Source of the DNA: an uncultured Clostridia bacterium
Lineage (GTDB): Bacteria; Bacillota; Clostridia; Oscillospirales; Acutalibacteraceae
Assembly (NCBI GenBank): GCA_946491705.1
Contig: CAMLYM010000006.1
Coordinates: 1 to 35,307, forward strand
Direction: 5' to 3'
Length of the DNA: 35,307 nucleotides
Made by a program: the position numbers and the translations under genes
Notes under the pieces: generated by a model
What the model was told of the DNA's origin: nothing
The model's input: only the letters and a program-made list of their open reading frames with translations
The model's database searches: none
Shown: positions 1-7,442 of the stretch, in pieces
Layout: the number at the start of each line of letters is the position of its first letter
Numbering within the stretch: the stretch's first letter is position 1

Positions 1-20
1 TTTCGTGGATGCGTTGATGT

Positions 21-598
21 GTGAAATAGATTCACAAGAAAAGCCTTAAAGCCTCTGCCGATTTCTGTGGATAGCCAAGTGTGTGAACATAGTTCACGTG
101 ACTCAGAGCCCTTCCCACTTCAAGCCATCCGCTTGCTTCTATGGGATTGGTGTTGAGTGAATATAGTTCACATCCCTGGGGATGCATCCGCCCGGCCACA
201 CAGGCCATTTTGGGCTGTGTGAATATGGTTCACATTATCGGTTTGTCCTTCCGAAAAAGGACGTTTGTTGGTAGGGGTGCTCGAATAGGTGAAATATATT
301 CACAAATAGGAAGGACCCATTCCCAGGCTCCGCCGATTTCTGTGGATGACCAGGTGTGTGAACGCAGTTCACGTGCCCGGGGCCCCCTGCAACAGGCATC
401 CGTCCGGCTTCGCGGACCATTAAGAAAGTGAACTTCATTCACATCCATACAGGCGGTATGGATAAGGACATTGTGAATTATATTCACAATGTCCCCGTAG
501 AACCGGTATATCCGTCATGGAAAAGCGATGACAACGGCTTCTTGCCACCCATTTGTCCCCATCTGCAATTTGCATTAGAATCTGTGAATATCATTCAC
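21..598. repeat. Array of nine GTGAA-N5-TTCAC dyads
   Basis: Nine 15-bp elements of the form GTGAA-N5-TTCAC start at 21, 83, 157, 219, 289, 358, 428, 473 and 584. Start-to-start spacing is 62, 74, 62, 70, 69, 70, 45 and 111 bp. Both five-base arms are identical in all nine. The five central bases vary, but the fifth is always A or G and the first is never G. The copy at 473 has complementary flanks that extend the stem to 12 bp per arm (466-494). No convincing gene lies in 1-640. The dyads resemble Rex or Crp/Fnr operators, but the spacing does not match Rex. The function is unknown, and they could be protein sites or RNA hairpins. Confidence 0.9.
51..375. repeat. Diverged direct repeat (51-100 and 326-375) within the dyad array
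   Basis: Bases 51-100 and 326-375 align without gaps and match at 43 of 50 positions. Each contains GCCGATTTCTGTGGAT followed by a GTGTGAAC-type dyad ending in CACGTG. Weaker similarity continues about 35 bp further, including a CATCCG-containing segment before the next dyad. The offset is 275 bp. Neighbouring dyads show similar offsets (21 to 289, 157 to 428), so the array looks like two or more old tandem copies of a unit of about 270 bp carrying four dyads. Confidence 0.75.
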
Positions 599-609
599 AA
601 TAAGGCAAA

Positions 610-637
610 AGCGTCCAGGCTCATGAGCCTGGGCGCT
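610..637. terminator. Bidirectional terminator-like hairpin downstream of the RACo-like gene
   Basis: The 28-bp segment is an almost perfect palindrome centred on CCAGGCTCATGAGCCTGG, with AGCG and CGCT at its outer ends. It lies 6 bp past the stop codon at 644 on the minus strand and is followed there by TTTTGCC. On the plus strand it is followed by CTTTTCC. It would end transcription of the RACo-like gene. Confidence 0.75.
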
Positions 638-643
638 CTTTTC

Positions 644-2224
644 CTATTCCTCCCCGTCTGGGAACAGCATGGCGTCTACATAGGCGTCGTTAAAGTCCGC
701 CCGGCCGGACAGCTCTATGTACTTGGCGTCCCAGGCGATCTGGGTCAGGCGGGCCCGGGCCCCGTCCTCTAAGAGAACCGCCCCGGCCCCCAATCCCGCC
801 GTGTTGCCCCCCGCCTGAGTCTTAGGAAGGAAGGCGGCGGGCAAGAGCCCGATGCGGCAGGCGCTTTTGGGGTTTAGCGCGCAGCCGAAGGACCCGGCCA
901 GCACCACCCGGTCCACCTCCGCCTCGGTTAAGCCCGCTTCCTTTAACAAAAGCGCGATGCCCGCCGCGAAGGCGGCCTTGGCCAATTGCAGCTCCCGGAT
1001 GTCCTGCTGGGTAACCGCTATGCCCTGTTCCTTGCTTAGCAGAAAAGCGGGCTGGCCGTCAAGCGCAAGGAAGCGCCCGGCAAGAGCCGGCGGCAGCTCC
1101 TCGCCGTCCATTCGCCCGGTTTCGTCCACCGCCCCGCAGTCTAAAAGCGCCGCCGCCGCGTCCAACAGCCCCGAGCCGCAGATGCCCGCCGCCGCTTCCC
1201 CGCCGATGGTGGTGACCGAAAGGCCCTCCTTGGTCAGCGTCACTTGGTTGATCGCGCCGGGGACCCCGCCCATCCCATAGCGGATGCGGGCTCCTTCCAG
1301 CGCCGGGCCCGCCGCCACCGAGCAGCAGAAAATCTCCCTGCCCCGGCTGAGGGCCATTTCCCCGTTGGTGCCGATGTCGATGAGCAGGGCATTTTCTCCG
1401 GGTTTCCCCAGGTCCGCCGCCAGGATGCCCGCCGTAATGTCCCCGCCCACGTAGGCGGAAAGGCAGCGGATGAGATGAACGGGGGCGTTGGGGTCGATAG
1501 AAAGCCCCAGCTCCCCGGCGGGCACGTCCCCGCCGAAGAGGGACTTAGGGGTAAAGGGCGCCTGGGCGATGGAGGCGGGGTCCAAGCCGCGCAGCAGGTG
1601 GAGCATGGTGGTGTTGGCCGCGATGACGCCCTTTTGCACCCGCTCCACCGCCGCCCCCGCCTTTTGGCAAGCGGAAGAAAGCATGTGGTTGAGGGTTCCC
1701 ACAATGGATGTTTGCAGGGCGGGAAGCGCCCCCTTCCCCGCCGCGTCGATGCGGGCGATCACGTCCGCCCCAAAGGTGCGCTGGGGATTTAGGGCGCTTT
1801 CGGTACTGAGGAGCCGGCGGCTTTTCAGGCCGAAGAGAGAAAGGGCCACCGTGGTGGTACCGATGTCAGCGGCGAAGCCCAGGGGCTCGGTTTCGCCGGC
1901 CGGTTCGCTGGGAGCAGGGGAGTTCTCCCCAGTCTGGGCTTCGGCGGGAGCCTGCAAAGTCACCGTCGCCTCCCCTTCCACCCGGGCAAAGCACGCCAGC
2001 CGCACGCCCGCCTCCCGGGCGCTTCCCAGCAGGATCGCTTCCTCGTCCGACATGGCCGAAAGTGCTCCCGTCGCCTTCACCCTGCATTTGCCGCAGGTGT
2101 GGCCCCCGCCGCAGGGTGCGTAGAAGGAAACGCCGCACCGGCCCAACAGGTCAAGCAGGGTTTCGCCCGGGTGGGCGCTGAGAAGGTCCGTCCGGTCCCC
2201 GCGGATCAATGTAACGTCTGGCAT
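644..2224 (-). CDS. RACo-like corrinoid activation protein (2Fe-2S plus ASKHA domain, DUF4445)
   Basis: This 526-residue protein has an N-terminal [2Fe-2S] ferredoxin domain with cysteines at about 38, 44 and 47 (APCGGGHTCGKC) and 78 (LACFARV). An ASKHA-type ATPase domain starts near GFAADIGTTTV (116-126). This is the architecture of reductive activators of corrinoid proteins, which use ATP to drive reduction of inactive Co(II) corrinoid to Co(I) in methyl-transfer pathways. No corrinoid protein or methyltransferase lies beside it, so its partner is elsewhere. I chose the ATG at 2224, with upstream GGAAAGG. A TTG at 2245 would add seven residues but has no ribosome binding site. An extended -10 box lies at 2260-2265. 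Confidence 0.85.
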   Translation of the reverse strand: MPDVTLIRGDRTDLLSAHPGETLLDLLGRCGVSFYAPCGGGHTCGKCRVKATGALSAMSDEEAILLGSAREAGVRLACFARVEGEATVTLQAPAEAQTGENSPAPSEPAGETEPLGFAADIGTTTVALSLFGLKSRRLLSTESALNPQRTFGADVIARIDAAGKGALPALQTSIVGTLNHMLSSACQKAGAAVERVQKGVIAANTTMLHLLRGLDPASIAQAPFTPKSLFGGDVPAGELGLSIDPNAPVHLIRCLSAYVGGDITAGILAADLGKPGENALLIDIGTNGEMALSRGREIFCCSVAAGPALEGARIRYGMGGVPGAINQVTLTKEGLSVTTIGGEAAAGICGSGLLDAAAALLDCGAVDETGRMDGEELPPALAGRFLALDGQPAFLLSKEQGIAVTQQDIRELQLAKAAFAAGIALLLKEAGLTEAEVDRVVLAGSFGCALNPKSACRIGLLPAAFLPKTQAGGNTAGLGAGAVLLEDGARARLTQIAWDAKYIELSGRADFNDAYVDAMLFPDGEE

Positions 2225-2259
2225 AAGCGCCGCCTGCCTTTCCAAGTTAGAGTATCACG

Positions 2260-2265
2260 AGTATA
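2260..2265 (-). promoter_or_regulatory. Extended -10 promoter of the RACo-like gene
   Basis: On the minus strand TATACT is preceded by TGC, giving an extended -10 box about 35 bp upstream of the ATG. No good -35 hexamer is visible at 17 bp; only a T-rich stretch is there. Confidence 0.5.
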
Positions 2266-2311
2266 GCACGAATCGGCGGGAAAAAACCACCCAGTTCCTG
2301 CAAAAAGCGCC

Positions 2312-2340
2312 TTGCGCGGGGGACTTTGTTCGCGTATACT
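2312..2340 (+). promoter_or_regulatory. Sigma-A-type promoter of mscS
   Basis: TTGCGC at 2312-2317 and TATACT at 2335-2340 are separated by exactly 17 bp. The start codon lies about 40 bp downstream. Confidence 0.6.
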
Positions 2341-2379
2341 GAAAGAAAAAACAGGCGTTTTTCGAAAGGAGCGGACCCG

Positions 2380-3195
2380 ATGGAGAAATTTATGGACTGG
2401 CTGTGGGCCGTGGTGGTGGAGTACGGGCCGAAGCTGCTCGTTGCGCTGATCGTGCTGCTGGTGGGGCTGTGGCTGGCAAAGCTGGTGACCAAGTTCGTCA
2501 TGAAGATGCTGCAACGGGGCAAGGTGGACGTGACCCTGCATTCCTTCATCCGTTCCACCGTCTATATCGCCCTGATGATTCTGGTGGTGGTCACCGTCTG
2601 CGGCACCCTGGGGGTGAACATGACCTCCATCATCACCGTCATCGGCGCGGCGGGCGCGGCCATCGCCCTAGCGTTGCAAGACAGCTTAAAGAACATTGCC
2701 AGCGGCATTCTCATCCTGGTTTCCCATCCCTTCCGGGTGGGGGACTATGTCCAGACCGAGGGCGTGGGCGGAACGGTTACGGAAATCCGCCTGTTTTACA
2801 CCACCCTGACCACCATAGACAACAGCCGTGTGGTCCTCCCCAACTCCCGCCTGACCGGCAATAACCTCATCAATTACAACGCCGAGGAGACCCGCCGCCT
2901 GGATCAGAACTTCTCCATCGGCTATCAGGACGACGTGGCCCTTGCCAAGGAAACCATCCTTATGCTGGCCTGTAAAAACGAGCTTACCATCCCGGAGCCG
3001 GAACCCACTGTTCAGATGGTGGAGCATGGGGATTCAGCCATAGTGCTGCAGCTGCGCTGCTGGACCAAAACCGGGGACTACTGGCAGCTTAAATTTGAGC
3101 TGCTCGAGCAGGTGAAGGCGGAGTTCGACCGCATCGGCATCTCCATTCCCTTTCACCAGGTCGACGTGCATGTAACGGGAGAAAAGGCGGAATAA
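2380..3195 (+). CDS. mscS: MscS-family small-conductance mechanosensitive channel
   Basis: This 271-residue membrane protein matches MscS in size and layout. A short N-terminus leads to membrane segments at about 16-38 and 57-76, then the pore helix at about 82-105 with the Gly/Ala-packing pattern GAAGAAIALALQDSLKNIA. The beta domain follows with VGDYVQ and NSRVVLPNS. Such channels open under membrane tension and release solutes during hypo-osmotic shock. The ATG at 2380 follows GAAAGGAG by 8 bp; an upstream in-frame extension lacks a ribosome binding site. The gene is a single-gene unit with its own promoter and a long terminator hairpin, divergent from the RACo-like gene. Confidence 0.93.
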   Translation: MEKFMDWLWAVVVEYGPKLLVALIVLLVGLWLAKLVTKFVMKMLQRGKVDVTLHSFIRSTVYIALMILVVVTVCGTLGVNMTSIITVIGAAGAAIALALQDSLKNIASGILILVSHPFRVGDYVQTEGVGGTVTEIRLFYTTLTTIDNSRVVLPNSRLTGNNLINYNAEETRRLDQNFSIGYQDDVALAKETILMLACKNELTIPEPEPTVQMVEHGDSAIVLQLRCWTKTGDYWQLKFELLEQVKAEFDRIGISIPFHQVDVHVTGEKAE

Positions 3196-3220
3196 CGCAG
3201 TTGGCCGGTACAAGGGGAAA

Positions 3221-3273
3221 ACAAAAGAAAGGGACGCCCCTGCTTTTTAAGCAGGGGCGTCCCTTTCTTTTGT
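3221..3273. terminator. Perfect 25-bp inverted repeat, bidirectional terminator
   Basis: Arms 3221-3245 and 3249-3273 are perfectly complementary around a TTT loop. A purine-rich outer half (AAAAGAAAGGGACG) becomes a CTTTCTTTT tract on either strand. It separates mscS (+) from the convergent XRE gene (-). Confidence 0.9.
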
Positions 3274-3307
3274 GAAAACGGCAAGGATATCGCCTTCGGC
3301 CGAAGTG

Positions 3308-3598
3308 TCAGGCGTGATGTGTGCGCCCCTTCAGATCGTCGATAAGCATCTGGATGTGAGCAATCTCTTCCGGATGAAGGGAGGTTACCTCAAGATAGAG
3401 CCTGGTGTCCAATCCCAGCAAATAATCGGTGCTTACCGAAAAAAAACGGGCCAGCTTTACCAGAACCTCAATGGAGGGCTGGATGTTGTTATTTTCCCAG
3501 TTTGAAATACTCTGCTTGGATACATTCAGCTTTTTCGCAAGCTCCACCTGGTTAAGACCCCTCGCTGCCCTAAGAGTTTTTATTTGTTCGTGCAACAT
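3308..3598 (-). CDS. XRE-family helix-turn-helix regulator
   Basis: This 96-residue Cro/C1-type repressor has its HTH at about residues 4-58: a first helix with IKTLRAARGLNQ, then ELAKKLNVSKQSISNWEN and the closing STDYLLGL. The C-terminal 35 residues resemble the tail of many Clostridia XRE regulators. The ATG at 3598 follows AAGGAG by 9 bp, and the apparent N-terminal extension upstream is unlikely. It is divergent from the broken secreted-protein gene at 3834, so autoregulation or control of that gene from the shared 230-bp spacer is plausible but inferred. The local base composition is AT-richer than the surrounding genes. Confidence 0.88.
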   Translation of the reverse strand: MLHEQIKTLRAARGLNQVELAKKLNVSKQSISNWENNNIQPSIEVLVKLARFFSVSTDYLLGLDTRLYLEVTSLHPEEIAHIQMLIDDLKGRTHHA

Positions 3599-3649
3599 AG
3601 AAAGAGTCTCCTTGAAGTCAAAGATCACAATACCATTATATAAATATAA

Positions 3650-3678
3650 TTGACAACATAAAAATACAAAGGTATTAT
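3650..3678 (+). promoter_or_regulatory. Strong sigma-A promoter for the secreted-protein islet
   Basis: TTGACA at 3650-3655 and TATTAT at 3673-3678 with a 17-bp spacer. Its -35 perfectly matches the consensus. It points toward the secreted-protein gene at 3834. Confidence 0.8.
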
Positions 3679-3833
3679 GATAATGGACGAGTTGTTTCAT
3701 TCAAGGAGGGTGGTTGGAAAATAGACGGTATCGAATTCCCGGAATTTACAGAAATAAACTGGCAACCATCCGGGGGCTGTGTCGAACAGCTTGGCTATGA
3801 TCAAATTTTAAAATCAGAAAGTAGGGTTGTACC

Positions 3834-4283
3834 ATGAAAAAAGAATTCTTTCCATTATGCTTACGCTGCTTCTGACCTTTTCGATGATACCTGCCGCTTC
3901 GTTGACCACTTACGCGGCAACAAGCGCCACAACCAGTTCGTCTTCGTATTGCACGGTGAAAATCAGCCAGTCCCTTATCAACAAACGAGGCAAGCAATAT
4001 GCCAATGTAAAAAATCAAGACTTACGATATGAGCGGCTGGTATAACACCGGGGCCAAAGTTCGTATCACGCTGAGAGACGGCAATGGGAACTACATTTGC
4101 AGTTGGGTTGGCAAAGGTGGCGACACCCTGAAGCTTGGGGATGCCCACCATGTTTATCGCATCTATGTAAGTTACTACGATAACCCTGGAAACAACTTTA
4201 TTTCGCAAGGAAATAGCTTTACCAACACAGGCGCATCGTATCAGTGGAAAATCTCTAACGCCAAAAACTGTAGCATTTCCTAG
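3834..4283 (+). pseudogene. Small secreted protein, reading frame interrupted at two A6 tracts
   Basis: The ATG at 3834 follows GTAGGG by 7 bp but reaches a stop after about 13 codons. One extra base in the A6 tract at 3837-3842 would open a textbook signal peptide (MKKRILSIMLTLLLTFSM, then a TYAATS cleavage region). That frame stops at 4045. Removing one base from a second A6 tract at 4009-4014 joins it to VKIKTYDMSGWYNTGAKVRI and on to the stop at 4283. The two shifts cancel, and the restored product has about 149 residues: an exported Ser/Thr-rich segment followed by a beta-rich domain rich in Gly, Asn, Tyr and Trp. I do not recognise the family. It may be a decayed gene, a phase-variable gene, a product of slippage, or contain two sequencing errors. 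Confidence 0.7.
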
Positions 4284-4312
4284 CCGATAGGCAATGAGAG
4301 GAGAAATTTAGA

Positions 4313-4609
4313 ATGACAAAACGCGAGCTCAAACAGGCATGGAAAAAGGAATGGAAGCAGAGCAAACCCGGGGTGTTTATTATGAAGGTGCTTTCGTATG
4401 TAGGGCTGGTCGTATCCATAGGCTTACTGGCCCTGGTCCCCAGTGCTTTTGGGAAGGAATGGAGCTTTAAATATCAATGGGGCTCCAAATTCTATATGAT
4501 TGCAGTGGGAGCTTTGCTCCTTTCCATAGCAGTTCTTATCGCGGTGAAATGCGTATCCTTCACTTCCTGGAAAAAATATTTCGAAGAGCATAAGGGCCAG
4601 CTTATGTAA
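4313..4609 (+). CDS. Small two-helix membrane protein, unknown family
   Basis: This 98-residue protein has a basic N-terminus (KRELKQAWKKEWKQSK), two hydrophobic segments at about 22-45 and 59-80, and a charged C-terminus. The ATG follows GAGAGGAG by 9 bp. It lies 29 bp after the secreted-protein remnant and probably shares its promoter. Both sit in an AT-richer islet, which may mean horizontal acquisition. No functional motif is visible, and a role linked to the upstream secreted protein is only a guess from position. It is convergent with the GH13 gene, 13 bp away. Confidence 0.75.
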   Translation: MTKRELKQAWKKEWKQSKPGVFIMKVLSYVGLVVSIGLLALVPSAFGKEWSFKYQWGSKFYMIAVGALLLSIAVLIAVKCVSFTSWKKYFEEHKGQLM

Positions 4610-4622
4610 ACGGGTGGGGCTC

Positions 4623-6524
4623 CTACTTTTTGCCTTCGTAAGGGTGGGGCCTATTCCCCAACCCAGCGTGCCGCAGCTGGCCGGAAGCGCCGGTAAAGGG
4701 CGGAAGGACCAGCTGGTTTCCCTGCACCTCTACGCCGTGCATGGCCACCTGGGGAACAAAGCCCTGGGGCATGGAGACCGTGCGGGTCTGATCCCCGGCG
4801 TTGACGGCGGTGAACAAAGAGGTGCGCTTACCGGTGCGCAGATAAGCGGCCACCGGCCCGTCGCAAGCCATGGGGACAAAGTCCCCGTCCGCCAAGCATG
4901 GGCAGGACCGTCTGAGCGCCCCCAGCTTCTGATACCAGCCGATGAGCGACCGGTCCTCATGCCCCCAGGGATAACAGCCCCGGTTGAAAGGGTCCCGATA
5001 GCCCTCCATCCCCGCCTCGTCCCCGTAATAGAGGCAAGGAATGCCCGGCAGGGTATATTGCAGCAGCGAGGCCAGCCGAAGGAGGATGAGCCCGTGGGCC
5101 CGCTGGCCCTCGGACAGGCTTTTCCCCGCCTGCCACTCTCGGCCGTACCCTTTGTCCGGTTCCCCAGCTAGGTAGGTGATCGCCCGTTCGGTGTCGTGGG
5201 TACCGATGTGGTTCATCAGCACCCGCAGGGCTGGGCGTGGATAGTTTTCACAGATGGAGAGCACCGCTTCCATCAAAAGGCCGCTATCCTTTGTGCGCAG
5301 ATATTCCAAAATCCCCTGCCGGAAGGGGTAATTCATCACGCTGTCCAGCTGTTCGCCCAGCAGAAATTTGCGGCGCGCCCCATAGCTTACCTTGTTGGAC
5401 GCGTCCTCCCAAACCTCGCCCAAAATAAAGTTCTGGTCGCTTTCCTCTTTGACCGCGCGCCGAAACTCGTCTAAAAACCCGTCGGGCAGCTCGTCCGCCA
5501 CGTCCAGCCGCCAGCCGGACGCACCCAACCGCAGCCATTTTTTCGCGATCCCCTCCTCGCCGCAGATAAAACGAAGAAAATCGGGGGATTCCTCCGTCAC
5601 CTCCGGCAGGGTGGTAAAGCCCCACCAGCTCTGGTACTGGTCCGGCCACTTCTGAAACTTGTACCAGGGATAATAGGGGGATTCGGTGGTGTTGTACGCG
5701 CCGTTGGGCGGGTAGCGGCCTTCCCGGTTGAAATAGACCGAGTCCGACCCCGTATGGCTGAACACGCCGTCGAGCACAACGCGGATGCGGTACTGCTGGG
5801 CGGTGCTGCACAGGCGGGCGAAATCCTCCTCGCTGCCCAGAAGCGGGTCGATGCGGCTGTAATCCGCCGTGTCGTAGCGGTGGTTGGAATGGGATTCGAA
5901 GATGGGGTTGAGGTAAAGGCAGGTGACGCCCAGCGCCTGCAAATAGGGGAGCTTTTGCCGGATGCCCTCCAGGTCCCCGCCGAAAAAGTCGGAATTGGTG
6001 ATCTTTCCCTCGCCGTTGGGGCGCCATTCCGGTTGTCCACCCCAGTCCTGCCGCAGGGTGCGCCCGGCGGGCAGATTCTCATGAGGCTTGCCGGACTTTG
6101 CAAACCGGTCGGGAAAGATCTGGTAGAGGATTCCCCCTGCCATCCAGGAGGGAGTCTGGTAATCCGGGTCGTAGGCGGTCAGCTGCCAGAATTCCCCTTT
6201 TCCGAACTTGCCCTTTCCTCCCCGGTCCCGGTGGATTTCTTCCAGTCCCTTAGCCGTGTCGCACTCAAAGGAGTACCAGTAAAGGCTGATGCGGCTGGGG
6301 ACGAAATCGCATTCCCACCACTCGTAGTCAAACCCTTCCATGCCGCACCAGAACAGGCCGTACACCTGAGCCTGCGTCTGGGAATCCTCCCGGATCACCA
6401 GGCGCACTCCGGAACAGTTCTTGCTGCGGGGGATGAGCACCTTAAAATGAACGTTCTGCCCGGCCTTGACCGCGCCAAAGGGAGAACGGTGAACAAGGCT
6501 GCGGGAATCAAAGGGACACAGCAT
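4623..6524 (-). CDS. GH13 alpha-amylase / neopullulanase-type glycosidase
   Basis: This 633-residue enzyme hydrolyses alpha-glucosidic bonds in starch-derived glucans or cyclodextrins. An N-terminal beta domain (about 1-115) precedes the (beta/alpha)8 barrel. All catalytic motifs are present: DGVFSHTG (252-259), the nucleophile Asp341 in GWRLDVADE, the acid/base Glu370 in ILGEVWED, and Asp444 in HIGTHDTE. PGIPCLYYGDEAG (493-505) is typical of neopullulanase and cyclomaltodextrinase relatives. No signal peptide is seen, so it is probably cytoplasmic. The ATG at 6524 follows TGAGGAG by 9 bp, and a longer frame upstream lacks a start signal. A strong hairpin separates it from the NUDIX gene upstream. 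Confidence 0.93.
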   Translation of the reverse strand: MLCPFDSRSLVHRSPFGAVKAGQNVHFKVLIPRSKNCSGVRLVIREDSQTQAQVYGLFWCGMEGFDYEWWECDFVPSRISLYWYSFECDTAKGLEEIHRDRGGKGKFGKGEFWQLTAYDPDYQTPSWMAGGILYQIFPDRFAKSGKPHENLPAGRTLRQDWGGQPEWRPNGEGKITNSDFFGGDLEGIRQKLPYLQALGVTCLYLNPIFESHSNHRYDTADYSRIDPLLGSEEDFARLCSTAQQYRIRVVLDGVFSHTGSDSVYFNREGRYPPNGAYNTTESPYYPWYKFQKWPDQYQSWWGFTTLPEVTEESPDFLRFICGEEGIAKKWLRLGASGWRLDVADELPDGFLDEFRRAVKEESDQNFILGEVWEDASNKVSYGARRKFLLGEQLDSVMNYPFRQGILEYLRTKDSGLLMEAVLSICENYPRPALRVLMNHIGTHDTERAITYLAGEPDKGYGREWQAGKSLSEGQRAHGLILLRLASLLQYTLPGIPCLYYGDEAGMEGYRDPFNRGCYPWGHEDRSLIGWYQKLGALRRSCPCLADGDFVPMACDGPVAAYLRTGKRTSLFTAVNAGDQTRTVSMPQGFVPQVAMHGVEVQGNQLVLPPFTGASGQLRHAGLGNRPHPYEGKK

Positions 6525-6558
6525 CCAAACACACTCCTCAAGTTCATGAAAAAGGATT

Positions 6559-6586
6559 GGCTGGGGCGGCGTTAGCCGCCCCAGCC
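6559..6586 (-). terminator. Intrinsic terminator or attenuator between NUDIX and GH13 genes
   Basis: Two perfect 12-bp arms (GGCTGGGGCGGC and complement) surround a four-base loop. On the minus strand the stem is followed by AATCCTTTTT. It lies after the NUDIX stop (6614) and about 35 bp before the GH13 start. Confidence 0.75.
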
Positions 6587-6613
6587 CGTCGATGGCACAA
6601 AGGGAGCGCAGGC

Positions 6614-7177
6614 TTATTCCTCCTGCCCGAAAAAGGAAACCCCTTGCTGCAGCAGAAGGGTCAGCTTCATGATGCACACCTGGGTTTTTGCGTCGGTGAT
6701 TTCACCGGACAGGCACATCTGCACCGCCTGCTCCAGCGGGACCTTGACCGGCTCGACAAATTCGTCCTGATCGGGGCGAGGTGCGGTAAAATGGGAAATT
6801 TTCGCCCCGTACATATAGATGGTTTCGCCGCAGTAGCCGGGGGTGGGCAGCATGAGCCCCAAATCCCGGTAACAGACGGCTACGCCGCCTGTTTCCTCCA
6901 AAAGCTCCCGTTTGCCGCCCTCCAGGGGGTCTTCTCCTTTTTCCAGCTTGCCTGCCGGAACCTCCAGCAGAATCTTGCGGTGAGGATAGCGAAACTGGCG
7001 CACCAGTAAAATTTCCCCTTCCTTGGTCAGCGCCCCTACGCACACGCCGCCCGTGTGCTCAACCACTTCCCGCTGGGCGGGCTTGCCGTTGGGAAGGAGA
7101 ACCTGGTCGACCCGGGTGTTGATCACCCGGCCTTTGAACTTATATTCCTGACTGACGGTGGTTTCCATGAATTCCAT
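6614..7177 (-). CDS. NUDIX hydrolase, ADP-ribose pyrophosphatase type
   Basis: This 187-residue protein carries a complete NUDIX box: GKLEKGEDPLEGGKRELLEE, then TGG. In it the RELLEE glutamates bind the catalytic metals. Upstream, EILLVRQFRYPHRKILLEVP is typical of ADP-ribose pyrophosphatases, which split ADP-ribose into AMP and ribose 5-phosphate. The length fits that subfamily. The first ATG (7177) is chosen because AGGAGG lies 5 bp upstream; a second in-frame ATG would be too far from it. The gene has its own promoter at 7225-7253. Confidence 0.93.
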   Translation of the reverse strand: MEFMETTVSQEYKFKGRVINTRVDQVLLPNGKPAQREVVEHTGGVCVGALTKEGEILLVRQFRYPHRKILLEVPAGKLEKGEDPLEGGKRELLEETGGVAVCYRDLGLMLPTPGYCGETIYMYGAKISHFTAPRPDQDEFVEPVKVPLEQAVQMCLSGEITDAKTQVCIMKLTLLLQQGVSFFGQEE

Positions 7178-7224
7178 GACTGCCTCCTACGCATACGCTG
7201 GGGCCTTTTGCCCCGAATGATTCT

Positions 7225-7253
7225 ATTATACGCGCAAAACCTGTAAAAACCAA
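7225..7253 (-). promoter_or_regulatory. Sigma-A promoter of the NUDIX gene
   Basis: On the minus strand TTGGTT (7248-7253) and a consensus TATAAT (7225-7230) are 17 bp apart, about 50 bp upstream of the ATG. Confidence 0.75.
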
Positions 7254-7360
7254 GAGATAGAAGCAGGATTGAACAAAGGAATCTGTTTTGGAATGGCGAT
7301 GGCGTGAGACGAGGGAAAATCTGTTCATGAAATTGTAGGGAATTTGTAACCGGGATGCCG

Positions 7361-7389
7361 TTGCAATTTCCCAATGGCAATGGTAGTAT
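7361..7389 (+). promoter_or_regulatory. Sigma-A-like promoter of the PdaC-like gene
   Basis: TTGCAA (7361-7366) and TAGTAT (7384-7389) with a 17-bp spacer, about 55 bp before the start codon at 7443. Confidence 0.6.
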
Positions 7390-7442
7390 GGTAGACATAA
7401 TTGCGCAATCATGATGACTTTTGAGAGTGAAGAGGGAGACAA

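Noticed and set aside
51-75. DnaA boxes / replication origin (TGTGGATAG at 66)
   Set aside because: Only isolated one-mismatch matches, also at 342 and 9421, with no AT-rich unwinding element and no dnaA or dnaN nearby.
21-598. CRISPR array
   Set aside because: The repeats are only 15 bp with five variable central bases, spacing is uneven (45-111 bp), parts of the spacers resemble each other, and no cas gene is present.
21-598. Rex or Crp operator array
   Set aside because: The arms resemble TTGTGAA/TTCACAA, but all twelve copies have a five-base centre instead of four for Rex, and the equivalent spacing differs from the Crp N6 pattern. None of the nine lies at an evident promoter.
428-772. 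Possible 114-residue protein on the plus strand
   Set aside because: It runs through the dyad array, overlaps the RACo-like gene antisense, and has no ribosome binding site or recognisable family.
3714-3800. 28-codon frame starting TTG after AAGGAGG
   Set aside because: The ribosome binding site is good but the spacing is short, the start is TTG, and the peptide shows no family. It may be a leader peptide, but there is no further support.
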